Below, piece after piece: positions 16,315 through 24,663 of a DNA stretch of 64,000 nucleotides (within the stretch, counting starts at the first letter, position 1; each line of letters begins with the position of its first letter). The notes beneath the pieces are model-generated. The model saw only the letters and a list, made by a program, of their open reading frames with translations, made no database searches and had not been told where the DNA came from. The DNA comes from DASYRM01 sp036004405 (GTDB lineage Bacteria > Acidobacteriota > Vicinamibacteria > Vicinamibacterales > UBA2999): the NCBI GenBank assembly GCA_036004405.1, contig DASYRM010000195.1, positions 34,528 through 98,527 of the forward strand. The letters are read 5' to 3'. Position numbers and translations under genes: made by a program.

Positions 16315-17241
16315 TTAATCTCTGCCCTCTCTGCCCTCTCTGCCCTCTCCGCCATAGATCTCGGCGAGCGCTTGGTCCAGGCGCGCGTACCGAAACTCGA
16401 AGCCGCGGCTCTGCGCGACGCGCGGCAGCACACGCTGGCCGTTCAGCACCATCGCCTCGGCCATCTCGCCGAGCGCGAGCCGCAGCGCGAAGGCAGGCGC
16501 GGGCATGAACGACGGGCGGTGCAGTGCACGGCCGATTGCCGTTGCCATCTCCCGATTGGTTACCGGCGCTGGCGCCGTGAGGTTCACCGGCCCGCGCAGG
16601 TCGGGGCTCGCGAGTGCCCAGCGCACCATCGCGATCCAGTCGTCGCGATGGATCCACGACATCACCTGCCGGCCCGATCCCAGCGGTCCGCCGGCGAAGA
16701 AATGAAAGGGCAGCGCCAGCTGCTGCAGCGCGCCGCCGCCTCTGGCCAGCACCAGCCCGGTCCGCAGCAGCACCACGCGCGCGATGTCGCCGGCCTCGAG
16801 CGCCTCGCCCTCCCATTCGCGGCAGACCGTCGCCAGAAAGTCGGTGCCGACCGCTGAGGACTCGTCGAGCGGTTCGTCTCCGCGCGTGCCGTAGTAGCCG
16901 ATGGCCGATCCGCTGAGAAGCGTCGTGCCCGCGGCTGCAGCTGCCCGCAGCGCCGCCGCCACGGCGCTCGTGGCCTCGAGACGGCTGGCCAGGATGGCGC
17001 GCCTGCGGGCCGCCGTCCACCGCCCCTCGGCGATCGGCTCGCCAGCCAGGTTGACCACGGCTCCGGCGCCCTCGAACGATCGCGCCCACACGTCGAGGCT
17101 CGAGGCTGGAGCCCACTGCACCTCGCCTGGCGCGCGGGCCGGCCTGCGCGTGAGCACGACGACATCGTGGCCGTCGTGTCGAAGCGCCTTCACCAGCGGC
17201 GCCCCGAGGAACCCCGTTCCGCCTGTGACAACGACTTTCAT
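16315..17241 (-). CDS. TIGR01777 family SDR-like epimerase (YfcH-like)
   Basis: A 308-residue extended short-chain dehydrogenase-like protein. The NAD(P)-binding loop is VTGGTGFLGAPLVKAL, followed by DVVVLTRRP. GAVVNLAGEPIAEGRWTAARR and SAIGYYGTRGDEPLDESS are the signature stretches of the TIGR01777/YfcH group. The C-terminal part has PVTNREMATAIGRALHRP and an inhibitor-like tail. The last residues (GGEGREGREGRD) are encoded by a 9-base tandem repeat and look like a recent C-terminal change. The function of the family is unknown. The gene is divergent from the TetR operon. Confidence 0.88.
   Translation of the reverse strand: MKVVVTGGTGFLGAPLVKALRHDGHDVVVLTRRPARAPGEVQWAPASSLDVWARSFEGAGAVVNLAGEPIAEGRWTAARRRAILASRLEATSAVAAALRAAAAAGTTLLSGSAIGYYGTRGDEPLDESSAVGTDFLATVCREWEGEALEAGDIARVVLLRTGLVLARGGGALQQLALPFHFFAGGPLGSGRQVMSWIHRDDWIAMVRWALASPDLRGPVNLTAPAPVTNREMATAIGRALHRPSFMPAPAFALRLALGEMAEAMVLNGQRVLPRVAQSRGFEFRYARLDQALAEIYGGEGREGREGRD
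16322..16348 (+). repeat. Three 9-base tandem units at a gene end
   Basis: CTGCCCTCT occurs three times in a row. On the minus strand it encodes the repeated Glu-Gly-Arg tail of the TIGR01777 protein. An A/G-rich segment on the other side (16286-16312, GGAGAAGGCGGAGAAGGG) makes a partly complementary arm, so the convergent gene ends could form a hairpin. Confidence 0.7.
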
Positions 17242-17265
17242 GGCAATAAGTTAGCCCAATGCCCA

Positions 17266-17294
17266 TTGACTTTCAGTCCAGATCAATCTATTAA
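17266..17294 (+). promoter_or_regulatory. Sigma-70-like promoter of the efflux operon
   Basis: TTGACT, a 17-base spacer and TATTAA, in an unusually A/T-rich intergenic region. The -10 overlaps the palindromic operator, and the TetR start codon lies 18 bases further on. Confidence 0.6.
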
Positions 17295-17310
17295 CTAACT
17301 AGTTGGTTAA
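17291..17310. promoter_or_regulatory. TetR-type operator palindrome
   Basis: A 20-base inverted repeat, TTAACTAACT followed by AGTTGGTTAA; nine of ten positions are symmetric. It overlaps the putative -10 and ends two bases before the ATG of the TetR gene, so the regulator probably represses its own operon. Confidence 0.7.
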
Positions 17311-17312
17311 CG

Positions 17313-17951
17313 ATGAGCCGGATCAAGCGTCCATCGAGTGAGGCGTCGCACGCGGCCATCTTCAAGGCGGCGGCCGAGGAGTTTTCCGAGCGGGGATTCG
17401 AGGCCGGGGGCGTGGACCGCATCGCCGCCAAGGCGCGTGTCAACAAGGCGATGCTCTACTACCACTTCGGGAGCAAGCGCGCCCTCTATATCGAGGTGCT
17501 GCGAGACATGTTCCGCGCCGTCAGCGCGCGGGCGCGCGCCATCGCCGACGGTCCGGGCACGGCGCCGGAGAAGCTCGAACGCTGGGTGGCCACGATCATC
17601 CAGGAGGCTGCGGCCAGGCCCTGGTTCCCCCCCATCATGCTGCGCGAGCTGGCGTCGGGCGCGCCGCGGTTCGACCCCGACACCTTCGCGCTGATGAACG
17701 CCGTCTACGGCGCCGTGCGCGACATCCTGCTCCAGGGGCAGCGCGAGGGCAGCTTCGGCGATCTCGATCCGCTGCTCACGCACCTCACGATCATGCCGCC
17801 CATCCTGATCTTCTTCGCGCGGCAGCGCGTGCTCGCCACCAAAGAGGTGTCGTCCGGGCTCCTCGAGCCGCGGCAGATCGACGCCTTCGTCGTCCACATG
17901 CAGCGCACCGCCCTGCGCCTGGTTCAGAAGGAAGGACCCCGTCCGTCATGA
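17313..17951 (+). CDS. TetR-family repressor of the efflux operon (YbiH/CecR-like)
   Basis: A 212-residue TetR protein. The N-terminal helix-turn-helix is at about residues 10-55: AIFKAAAEEFSERGFEAGGVDRIAAKARVNKAMLYYHFGSKRAL. The C-terminal ligand domain (about 70-200) is of the long type. It is the first gene of an operon ordered like E. coli ybiH-ybhGFSR. Its ATG follows a 20-base palindrome, which makes autoregulation very likely. The stop overlaps the HlyD-protein start. The inducer is unknown, probably a substrate of the exporter. Confidence 0.9.
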   Translation: MSRIKRPSSEASHAAIFKAAAEEFSERGFEAGGVDRIAAKARVNKAMLYYHFGSKRALYIEVLRDMFRAVSARARAIADGPGTAPEKLERWVATIIQEAAARPWFPPIMLRELASGAPRFDPDTFALMNAVYGAVRDILLQGQREGSFGDLDPLLTHLTIMPPILIFFARQRVLATKEVSSGLLEPRQIDAFVVHMQRTALRLVQKEGPRPS

Positions 17952-18955
17952 GCACCTTCTCTCGTTTCGCCCTGGTGCTGTCTGCCGCCGGCGTGGCGGC
18001 CGCCTGCACCCAGCCGCCGCCATCGAACGCACTGACCGCCTCGGGCAACGTCGAAGCCACCGAAGTGCAGGTGGGCCCCGAGGTCGGCGGGCGTCTCGTC
18101 GAGCTGCGCGTCGCCGAAGGCGATCGGGTCAAGGCCGGCGACGTGATCGCGACGCTCGACACCAGCGATACCGAGCTGCAGATCGGGCGCGCCCGTGCCG
18201 AGCGGGCGGCGGCAGCCGCGCAGCTGCACCTTTTCGAGGCTGGCGCCCGTGCCGAAGACGTGCGGCAGGCCGAGGCGCAGGTGGACGCGACCACCAGCGA
18301 GATTGCCGCGATCGACGTGGAGATCAAGAACGCGCAGACCGATCTCGATCGCTTCGAAGCGCTCCTCAGCGCGAACGCCGGCTCGCAGAAGCAGCGCGAC
18401 GACGCCCGGGCCCGCGTCGATCTGGCGCGCGAACGCCGGCGCGCTGCCGAGGAGCGCGTGCGCGTGTCGCGCAGGGCGCTCGACCGGGTTCGCGCCGGCG
18501 CGCGAAAGGAGGAGCTCGAAGGCGCGCGGGCGCGCGTGGCCACGGTGGACGCGCAGCTTGCGGTGCTCGAAAAAGGGTTGCGCGACGCACAGGTGACGGC
18601 GCCGACCGGCGGCGTGGTGACGCAGAAGCTGGTGGACGCCGGAGAAATCGTCGCCCCGCGCGTGCCGATCGTCGTCGTCACCGACCTCGATCACGCCTGG
18701 GCCAACGTGTTCGTGCCCGAGCCGATGGTGCCACGAATCAAGCTCGGTCAGGCGGCCACGGTACGCACCGACGCCGGCGACCGCGTGCCAGGCAAGGTCA
18801 CCTTCGTCTCGCGCCGGGCGGAATTCACGCCGCGCAACGTTCAGACCGCCGACGAGCGCTCGAAGCTGGTCTACCGCGTGAAGGTGACCGTGGACAACGC
18901 CGCCGGCGTGCTGAAGCAGGGCATGCCGGTGGATGCGGACTTCGTCCTGCCATGA
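17948..18955 (+). CDS. HlyD/YbhG-like periplasmic adaptor, lipoprotein
   Basis: A 335-residue membrane-fusion protein. The signal peptide ends in a lipobox (SAAGVAAAC, Cys20), so it should be lipid-anchored in the inner membrane facing the periplasm. It has a split biotinyl-lipoyl domain (VGGRLVELRVAEGDRVKAGDVIATLD, then TAPTGGVVTQKLVDAGEIVAPRVP) and a long coiled-coil hairpin at about 75-205 rich in Ala, Arg and Glu. A beta-barrel domain follows (FVPEPMVPRIKLGQAATV). It should link the two ABC-2 permeases to the TolC-type channel encoded in the same operon. It overlaps both neighbours by four bases. Confidence 0.92.
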   Translation: MSTFSRFALVLSAAGVAAACTQPPPSNALTASGNVEATEVQVGPEVGGRLVELRVAEGDRVKAGDVIATLDTSDTELQIGRARAERAAAAAQLHLFEAGARAEDVRQAEAQVDATTSEIAAIDVEIKNAQTDLDRFEALLSANAGSQKQRDDARARVDLARERRRAAEERVRVSRRALDRVRAGARKEELEGARARVATVDAQLAVLEKGLRDAQVTAPTGGVVTQKLVDAGEIVAPRVPIVVVTDLDHAWANVFVPEPMVPRIKLGQAATVRTDAGDRVPGKVTFVSRRAEFTPRNVQTADERSKLVYRVKVTVDNAAGVLKQGMPVDADFVLP

Positions 18956-19884
18956 GCCCCGCGGTCCAGTTCACGGCCGTCGAGAAGCGTTTCGGCGACG
19001 CGGTGGCCCTCGCCGGCCTCACGCTCGACGTGCGCCGCGGCGAGATGTTTGGTCTAATCGGTCCCGACGGCGCCGGAAAGACCACGGCCATCCGGCTGCT
19101 GTGCGGCCTGCTGCACGCCGACGCCGGCAGCGTCCGCGTGCTGGAGCGCGACCCGGTGCGCGACCACGCGTGGGTGACGGCGCGGGTCGGCTACCTGTCG
19201 CAGCGCTTCAGCCTCTATGGCGACCTGACGATCGACGAGAACATCGAGTTCTTCGCCGAGATTCACGGCGTCCGCGGCTACAAGGCGCGCCGCGACGCGC
19301 TGCTCGACATGACGCAGCTCACGCCGTTCCGCGGCCGCCTGGCCGACAAGCTGTCGGGCGGGATGAAGCAGAAGCTGGCGCTGGCGTGCACGCTGGTTCA
19401 CGAACCCGAGTTGATCGTGCTCGACGAGCCGACCACCGGCGTCGACCCGGTGTCGCGGCGCGAGTTCTGGAAGCTGCTGTCGGAGTTCCTCTCGCGCGGG
19501 ATCACCATCGTGATGTCCACGCCTTATCTCGACGAGGCCGAGCGGTGCGCGCGCGTGGCGCTGCTCCACGACGGCCGCACGCTGGCCGTCGACGAGCCGG
19601 CGCGGCTCCGCACGCTCATCGGCGGCCGCATCGTGGAGGTCGTCGCGCCCGGCCGTCCCGATGCCGCCGAGGCGGCCCGCGGGCTGCCGGGCGTCAGCGA
19701 CGTGCAGGTGTTTGGCGAGCGGCTGCACCTGACGGTGGAGCGCGACTCCGACGAGGCGGTGAACGCCGTGGTGGAGGCCATCGCGCGCACGTCGCTGGCG
19801 GGCGCGACCGTTCGCGCCGTGCCGCCCTCGCTGGAGGATGTCTTCATCGCCACGCTGACGCGAAAGGAGCAGGCCAGTGCGTAA
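18952..19884 (+). CDS. ABC-2 exporter ATPase, first half of a YbhF-like pair
   Basis: A 310-residue ABC ATPase. The Walker A is GPDGAGKTT (37-45), the signature LSGGM lies at 134-138, and Walker B is LIVLDEP (154-160). The H-loop reads MSTPYLDEAERC: Pro191 replaces the usual histidine. In E. coli YbhF two ATPase domains are fused; here they are separate genes with a TolC gene between. Loss of the H-loop His suggests that this subunit forms the weaker site of a heterodimer with the ATPase encoded at 21317. It is coupled to the HlyD gene upstream. Confidence 0.92.
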   Translation: MSPAVQFTAVEKRFGDAVALAGLTLDVRRGEMFGLIGPDGAGKTTAIRLLCGLLHADAGSVRVLERDPVRDHAWVTARVGYLSQRFSLYGDLTIDENIEFFAEIHGVRGYKARRDALLDMTQLTPFRGRLADKLSGGMKQKLALACTLVHEPELIVLDEPTTGVDPVSRREFWKLLSEFLSRGITIVMSTPYLDEAERCARVALLHDGRTLAVDEPARLRTLIGGRIVEVVAPGRPDAAEAARGLPGVSDVQVFGERLHLTVERDSDEAVNAVVEAIARTSLAGATVRAVPPSLEDVFIATLTRKEQASA

Positions 19885-21310
19885 CGGCGTCCCTGGGGCG
19901 GGTATGCGCGGCCCGCGAAGAACGCGGACCGCGCGCAGTGTCTGGCAAACCGGCTTAGCGCCGGTTCGCGATTTGACCCGCAACTACGTACTCCTGGTAG
20001 CGATGCTGGCGCTTGCCGCTGGCACGGCAAGGCCTGCGCGGGCGCAGGAAGCGGCAGGCCCCGTGGTCCGCTTGACACTCGACGAGGCGCGGGCCCGCGC
20101 GGTCGAGGCCAGTCATCGCCTCGCGGAAGCCCGCGCGCGCGAGACGGTGGCGCAGGGCGCGATTGCCGCGCGCCAGGCCGCCGAACGCCCGACGGTGTCG
20201 GCGTCGGCCGGCTACACGCGGACCAACCATGTCCTCGAGTTCACGGTGCCGAGCCCCACGGGTGTCCCGCGAGTGCTCTATCCCGACGTGCCCGACAACT
20301 ACCGGACGCGGCTCGACCTGCAGTGGCCCATCTACACCGGCGGCCGGACCGACGCCCTCGAACGCTCGGCGCGGGCCGAGGCCAGTGCGGTGGCGGCGGA
20401 CGTGGACACCGCGCGCGCCGACCTGCGGCTCGAGGTCGCCCGCGCGTTCTGGGCGGTCGTCACCGCGCGCGCGACAGCCGGCGTGGTCGAAGGGGCGCTC
20501 GAGCGTGCCGGCGTCAACGTCGGCGACACGCGCCAGCGGCTCGGCGCCGGCCTGGTGCCGCCGAACGAGGTGGCCTCGGCCGAGGCGCAGCAGGCGCGCC
20601 AGCGGATGCTGCTCGTGGAAGCGCGCAACCAGCGCGACGTTGCCTCGGCGGAGCTCGCCAGGCTCGTGGGCCTCGATCCGTCGCAGGCCGTGGAGCCCGT
20701 GGCGGATCTGCAGCGTCCGGCGGGCGCCGAGCTCACATTCGACGCGCTCGCGCGCGAGGGGCTCGCGCGGCGGCCCGAGCGCAAGGCGCTGGAGCTGCGG
20801 ATCTCGGCGGCCGACCTGCAGAAGGCCGCGGCCGCCGCGGGGCGCAAACCGCTGATCGCGGTTGGCGGCGGGGTGGACTACGCGCGGCCGAACCCGAAGA
20901 TCTTCCCGCGCGCCGAACGCTGGGACGACTCGTGGGACGCCGGCGTGAACGTCACCTGGTCGCTGTGGGACGGCGGGCGCGTGGCCGCCGACGTCGCGCA
21001 GGCGTCGGGCGCCGCCACTGCCGTGCGTGAACGGCTCCGCGAGTTCGACTCGGTGCTGGCCGTCGAGGTCCGGCAGCGGTCGCTCGAGATCTCGTCGGGG
21101 ACGGCGGCGGTGGCCGCCGCCGACGAGGCGGTGCGCGCCGCCACCGAGGCTCGCCGGGTGGTGGGCGAGCGGTACCGCGCCGGCGTCATCGCGCAGGGCG
21201 ACGTGCTCGACGCGGAGCTGGCGCTGCTCCAGAGCCAGCTCGATCGCACCCGGGCCCTGGCATCGGTGCGGTTGGCCGAAGCCCGTCTCGATCGGGTGCT
21301 CGGGAGATAG
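19877..21310 (+). CDS. TolC-family outer-membrane efflux channel
   Basis: Up to 477 residues. The reading frame opens at GTG 19877, overlapping the previous gene, but residues 1-32 are basic and not signal-like. A TTG at 19973 would start a normal signal peptide (NYVLLVAMLALAAGTARPARAQ), so the true start is uncertain. The mature part has two TolC-type OEP repeats: LTLDEARARAVEASHRLAEARARE, and the second from about residue 265 on (ALAREGLARRPERKALELRIS). The protein should form the trimeric outer-membrane duct for this exporter. YbhFSR operons of enterobacteria lack this gene, so the system here is self-contained. Confidence 0.9.
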   Translation: MRNGVPGAGMRGPRRTRTARSVWQTGLAPVRDLTRNYVLLVAMLALAAGTARPARAQEAAGPVVRLTLDEARARAVEASHRLAEARARETVAQGAIAARQAAERPTVSASAGYTRTNHVLEFTVPSPTGVPRVLYPDVPDNYRTRLDLQWPIYTGGRTDALERSARAEASAVAADVDTARADLRLEVARAFWAVVTARATAGVVEGALERAGVNVGDTRQRLGAGLVPPNEVASAEAQQARQRMLLVEARNQRDVASAELARLVGLDPSQAVEPVADLQRPAGAELTFDALAREGLARRPERKALELRISAADLQKAAAAAGRKPLIAVGGGVDYARPNPKIFPRAERWDDSWDAGVNVTWSLWDGGRVAADVAQASGAATAVRERLREFDSVLAVEVRQRSLEISSGTAAVAAADEAVRAATEARRVVGERYRAGVIAQGDVLDAELALLQSQLDRTRALASVRLAEARLDRVLGR

Positions 21311-21316
21311 AGGCCG

Positions 21317-22255
21317 ATGAACCAGGCGAACGCCATCGAGGTCCGCGACCTCACCAAGCGCTTCGGCGACTTCGTGGCCGTCAACCGCGTGTCGTTCGAG
21401 GTGCGTGCCGGCGAGATCTTCGGCTTCCTCGGCAGCAACGGCGCCGGCAAGTCCACCACCATCCGCATGCTGTGCGGTCTCCTGCGGCCCACCTCTGGCA
21501 CCGCCAGCGTGGGCGGCATCGACGTCGGACGCGATCCCGAGGGCGTCAAGCGCCGCATCGGCTACATGTCGCAGCGCTTCTCGCTCTACGAGAACCTCAC
21601 CGTGGACGAGAACATCCGCTTCTTCGGCGGGGTCTACGGCCTGAACCGCGACCGCCTGGCTGCCCGCCGCGAGTTCGTGCTCGACATGGCCGGCCTGCGC
21701 GGCCGCGAATCCACCCTCGCGCGCACGCTCTCGGGCGGCTGGCGGCAGCGGCTGGCGCTCGGGTGCGCCATCCTCCACGAGCCGCCCATCGTGTTCCTCG
21801 ACGAGCCCACCGGCGGCGTGGATCCGCTGTCGCGGCGGCGGTTCTGGCGTCTCATCGACGGCCTGTCGCAGGCCGGCGTGGCGGTGCTCGTGACCACGCA
21901 CTACCTCGACGAGGCCGAGCACTGCCACCGGATCGCCATCATCCAGGCCGGGACGCTGGCGGCGCTGGGCACGGTCGCCGAGCTGAAGCAGACGTTTGCC
22001 GGCAGGCCGATCGTCGAAGTGCATTCCGCTTCGCCGGTCGAGGCCATGAAGGCGCTCGACGCGATGCCGGACGTGGAGAAGACGAGCATCTTCGGCACCG
22101 CCGTGCACGCCGTGCTCAGAACGCCGCAGGCCGACGCCGGGGCCATGGCCGCGCGGCTGCGTGGGGCCGGTCTCGAGGTGAGCTCGTGCAGCCTCGTCGA
22201 GCCGTCGCTCGAGGACGTGTTCCTCGACGTCGCGGAGCGGAAGGCGGCGGCCTGA
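21317..22255 (+). CDS. ABC-2 exporter ATPase, second half of a YbhF-like pair
   Basis: A 312-residue ABC ATPase with all catalytic elements. Walker A is GSNGAGKST (39-47), the signature LSGGW lies at 138-142, Walker B contains VFLDEP, and the H-loop is VTTHYLDEAE with His195. It is similar in layout to the ATPase at 18952, and the two probably form a heterodimer driving the two permeases. Its TGA stop shares a base with the next ATG. The C-terminal part from about residue 215 is the usual accessory domain of drug-exporter ATPases. Confidence 0.93.
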   Translation: MNQANAIEVRDLTKRFGDFVAVNRVSFEVRAGEIFGFLGSNGAGKSTTIRMLCGLLRPTSGTASVGGIDVGRDPEGVKRRIGYMSQRFSLYENLTVDENIRFFGGVYGLNRDRLAARREFVLDMAGLRGRESTLARTLSGGWRQRLALGCAILHEPPIVFLDEPTGGVDPLSRRRFWRLIDGLSQAGVAVLVTTHYLDEAEHCHRIAIIQAGTLAALGTVAELKQTFAGRPIVEVHSASPVEAMKALDAMPDVEKTSIFGTAVHAVLRTPQADAGAMAARLRGAGLEVSSCSLVEPSLEDVFLDVAERKAAA

Positions 22256-23373
22256 TGCGGAAGGTGCTGGCCGTCGCCGTCAAAGAGCTGCGGCAGATCC
22301 GCCGCGATCGGCGGAGCCTGCTGATCCTGCTGTTCGTGCCGGCCTTCTTCCTGCTCGTCTACGGCTACGCCCTCAACTTCGACATCCGCAACATCCGCCT
22401 GGCGGTACAGGACGACGATCGCAGCAGCGCCAGCCGGGAAGTGATCTCGGCCTTCGTCAACTCGGGCTACTTCGACCTGGTTGCCGAGGTCGTGGACGGC
22501 CACGAGGTGACCGGCATCCTCAATCGCGGCGACGCGCGGGCCGTGCTCGTCATCCCGTCCCGGTTCGGGGCCGAGGCCGCGGCCGGGCGTCCGACGGCGC
22601 TCCAGTTCCTCATCAACGGCGACAACGCCAACACCGCGACGACCGTGATGGGCTACGCCGTCGGCCTCGTGTCCGCGGTGTCGAGCCGCTACGAGGTGCA
22701 GGCGCGGCTCGGGTCGCCAGGCGGACCACTGCTGACCCTGGAACCGCGCGTCTGGTACAACCCCGAGCTTCGCAGCACGCTGTTTCTCGTGCCCGGCCTG
22801 ATCGCCTACATCGCGATGCTGACGGCGGTGGTCTCCACGGCGCTCTCGGTCGTGCGCGAGAAAGAAGCCGGCACGATGGAGCAGGTCCGCATGTCGCCGA
22901 TCGGCGCCACCTCATACGTGGTGGGCAAGACGGTACCGTATTTCGTCATCTCGCTCCTCTCCTCGCTGGGTGTCGTAGCGGTGTCGATGGTGCTCTTCGA
23001 TCTGCCGGTGCGCGGGTCGTGGGTGGCGCTCATCGCCTGCGTGTCGCTCTTCCTGGTGGGTGCGCTCGCCTTCGGCGTGCTGATCTCGACGATTGCCGAG
23101 TCGCAGCAGGTGGCGTTCCAGATCGCGCTCCTCACCTCGTTTCTGCCCACGCTGATGCTCTCGGGGTTCATCTTCCCGATCAGCAGCATGCCGGTCTTCC
23201 TCCAGGCCATCACCCACGTGGTGCCGGCGCGGTACTTTCTGGTGATCCTGCGCGGGATCCTCCTGAAGGGGGTCGGAGTCGGCCTGCTGTGGGTGGACAT
23301 CGTGTCGCTCGCCGCGTTTTCGCTCGCCGTGCTGGCGCTCGCCTCGCTGCGGCTGAAGCGCGCCTGGGCCTGA
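22255..23373 (+). CDS. ABC-2 type permease (YbhS-like)
   Basis: A 372-residue inner-membrane protein. A first helix lies near residues 20-37 (RSLLILLFVPAFFLLVYGYAL). A large periplasmic loop (about 40-175, with SASREVISAFVNSGYFDLVAEV) follows, then five or so C-terminal helices. EKEAGTMEQVRMSPIGATSYVVGKTVPY is the ABC-2 coupling segment, followed by SGFIFPISSMP. This is the topology of DrrB/YbhS permeases that export drugs or lipids. It pairs with the permease encoded directly downstream. Confidence 0.92.
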   Translation: MRKVLAVAVKELRQIRRDRRSLLILLFVPAFFLLVYGYALNFDIRNIRLAVQDDDRSSASREVISAFVNSGYFDLVAEVVDGHEVTGILNRGDARAVLVIPSRFGAEAAAGRPTALQFLINGDNANTATTVMGYAVGLVSAVSSRYEVQARLGSPGGPLLTLEPRVWYNPELRSTLFLVPGLIAYIAMLTAVVSTALSVVREKEAGTMEQVRMSPIGATSYVVGKTVPYFVISLLSSLGVVAVSMVLFDLPVRGSWVALIACVSLFLVGALAFGVLISTIAESQQVAFQIALLTSFLPTLMLSGFIFPISSMPVFLQAITHVVPARYFLVILRGILLKGVGVGLLWVDIVSLAAFSLAVLALASLRLKRAWA

Positions 23374-23380
23374 GGCACCG

Positions 23381-24496
23381 ATGCAACGCCTGCTCAGCCT
23401 GATTCGGAAGGAGCTCATCGAGCTGCGGCGCGATCCGCGGCTGTTCGCGATCGTCATCGTGGCGCCGCTGGTGCAGCTGACGCTGCTCGGGTATGCGGCG
23501 ACGACCGACGTGCGCGATGTGCCGCTCGTGGTGGCCGACGAGGACCAGTCGGTGGAGAGCCGGGCGCTGGTCAGCCGGTTCGACGCCTCGCAGAACTTCG
23601 TGATTGCCGGCTCGGTGTCGTCGTCGGCTGAAATCGACAGCTACCTGGATTCGGGCCGCGCATGGATGGCGCTCGACATCCCGGCGCGCTACGGCGAGCG
23701 GATCCGCACCGGGGTGCCGGTGCAGGTGCAGGTGGTGGCCGACGGCAGCGATGCCAACTCCACCAACGTCGCGCTCGGCTATGCCGGGTCGCTCATCGCC
23801 GGCTACAACCGCGAGCTGACCGCCGCCGCCGGCCGCGGCGGCGGCGAGCCCCGCGTGAGCGCGCAGGTGCGCGTGTGGTTCAACCCGCAGCTCGAGAGCC
23901 GCTTCTTCATCATCCCCGGCGTGCTGGCCCTGCTGCTGCTCGTGGTCACGACCAACCTGTCGTCGATGGCGATCGTGCGCGAGAAAGAGCTGGGGACGCT
24001 CGAGCAGCTCAACGTCACGCCGATCGCCCGCTGGGAGCTCATCGTCGGCAAGCTCCTGCCGTACGCGCTCATCGGCGCGGTGGACGTGCTGCTCGTCGTC
24101 GGCGTGGCGATCTTCTGGTTCGAAGTGCCGCTGCGGGGCAGCCTGACGCTGCTCATCGCGATGTGCCTGGTCTACCTGCTGACGACCCTCGGCCTGGGGC
24201 TCTTCGTGTCCACCATCTCGAAGACGCAGCAGCAGGCGATGATGACCTCATCGTTCTTCTTCATGATCCCGATGGTGTTCCTGTCGGGGTTCGTCTTCCC
24301 GATCGAGAACATGCCGGAGATCGTGCAGCGGGTGACGCTGCTCATCCCGCTGCGCTACTTCCTGGTGATCGTCCGGGGCATCTTCCTGAAGGGCGTGGGG
24401 CTGGAAACGCTGTGGCCGCAGGCGCTGGCGCTGGGTGGTTGGGGGCTGGCGATCCTGACCCTGGCCACCCTGCGCTCGAGTAAGAGGCTGTCGTAG
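23381..24496 (+). CDS. ABC-2 type permease (YbhR-like)
   Basis: A 371-residue partner of the preceding permease, with the same layout: a helix near residues 24-43, a periplasmic loop with ESRALVSRFDASQNFVIAG, and a C-terminal membrane domain with EKELGTLEQLNVTPIARWELIVGKLLPY and SGFVFPIENMP. The two permeases probably form a heterodimer. It is the last gene of the seven-gene efflux operon. Its TAG stop is part of the GTAG end of a palindromic element that may terminate transcription. Confidence 0.92.
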   Translation: MQRLLSLIRKELIELRRDPRLFAIVIVAPLVQLTLLGYAATTDVRDVPLVVADEDQSVESRALVSRFDASQNFVIAGSVSSSAEIDSYLDSGRAWMALDIPARYGERIRTGVPVQVQVVADGSDANSTNVALGYAGSLIAGYNRELTAAAGRGGGEPRVSAQVRVWFNPQLESRFFIIPGVLALLLLVVTTNLSSMAIVREKELGTLEQLNVTPIARWELIVGKLLPYALIGAVDVLLVVGVAIFWFEVPLRGSLTLLIAMCLVYLLTTLGLGLFVSTISKTQQQAMMTSSFFFMIPMVFLSGFVFPIENMPEIVQRVTLLIPLRYFLVIVRGIFLKGVGLETLWPQALALGGWGLAILTLATLRSSKRLS

Positions 24497-24516
24497 GGGC
24501 AGGTCTTGCACCTGCC
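24493..24516. repeat. GTAG-type half palindrome after the efflux operon
   Basis: GTAG followed by the stem GGCAGGT-CTTGC-ACCTGCC. The TAG is the stop codon of the permease gene. It lies between convergent genes (efflux operon and heptad-repeat microprotein). Confidence 0.7.
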
Positions 24517-24522
24517 TGGCTG

Positions 24523-24663
24523 TCAGCCGAGCTTCTTCAGGATCTTTTCCTGATTCGCCACGATCTTTCCCTGGTTCGCGATGATCTTCTTCTGGTTGGC
24601 GAGCACCTTCGCCTGATTCGCCAGGATCGCCTTCTGATTCTTCGCGGTCGCGTCAGCTGCCAT
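24523..24663 (-). CDS. 46-residue heptad-repeat microprotein
   Basis: A small protein: a short head (MAADATAKN) followed by four repeats of a seven-residue unit of the type K-x-(I/V)-(L/I/V)-A-N-Q and a charged end (ILKKLG). The regular spacing of Ile/Leu/Val gives one continuous amphipathic helix suited to a coiled-coil oligomer. The start ATG lies within the last codons of the MFS gene (11-base overlap), so it is probably translated from the same mRNA. The tight repeat and the coupling argue that it is real. I know no function; it could be an oligomerising partner or regulator of the transporter. Confidence 0.65.
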   Translation of the reverse strand: MAADATAKNQKAILANQAKVLANQKKIIANQGKIVANQEKILKKLG

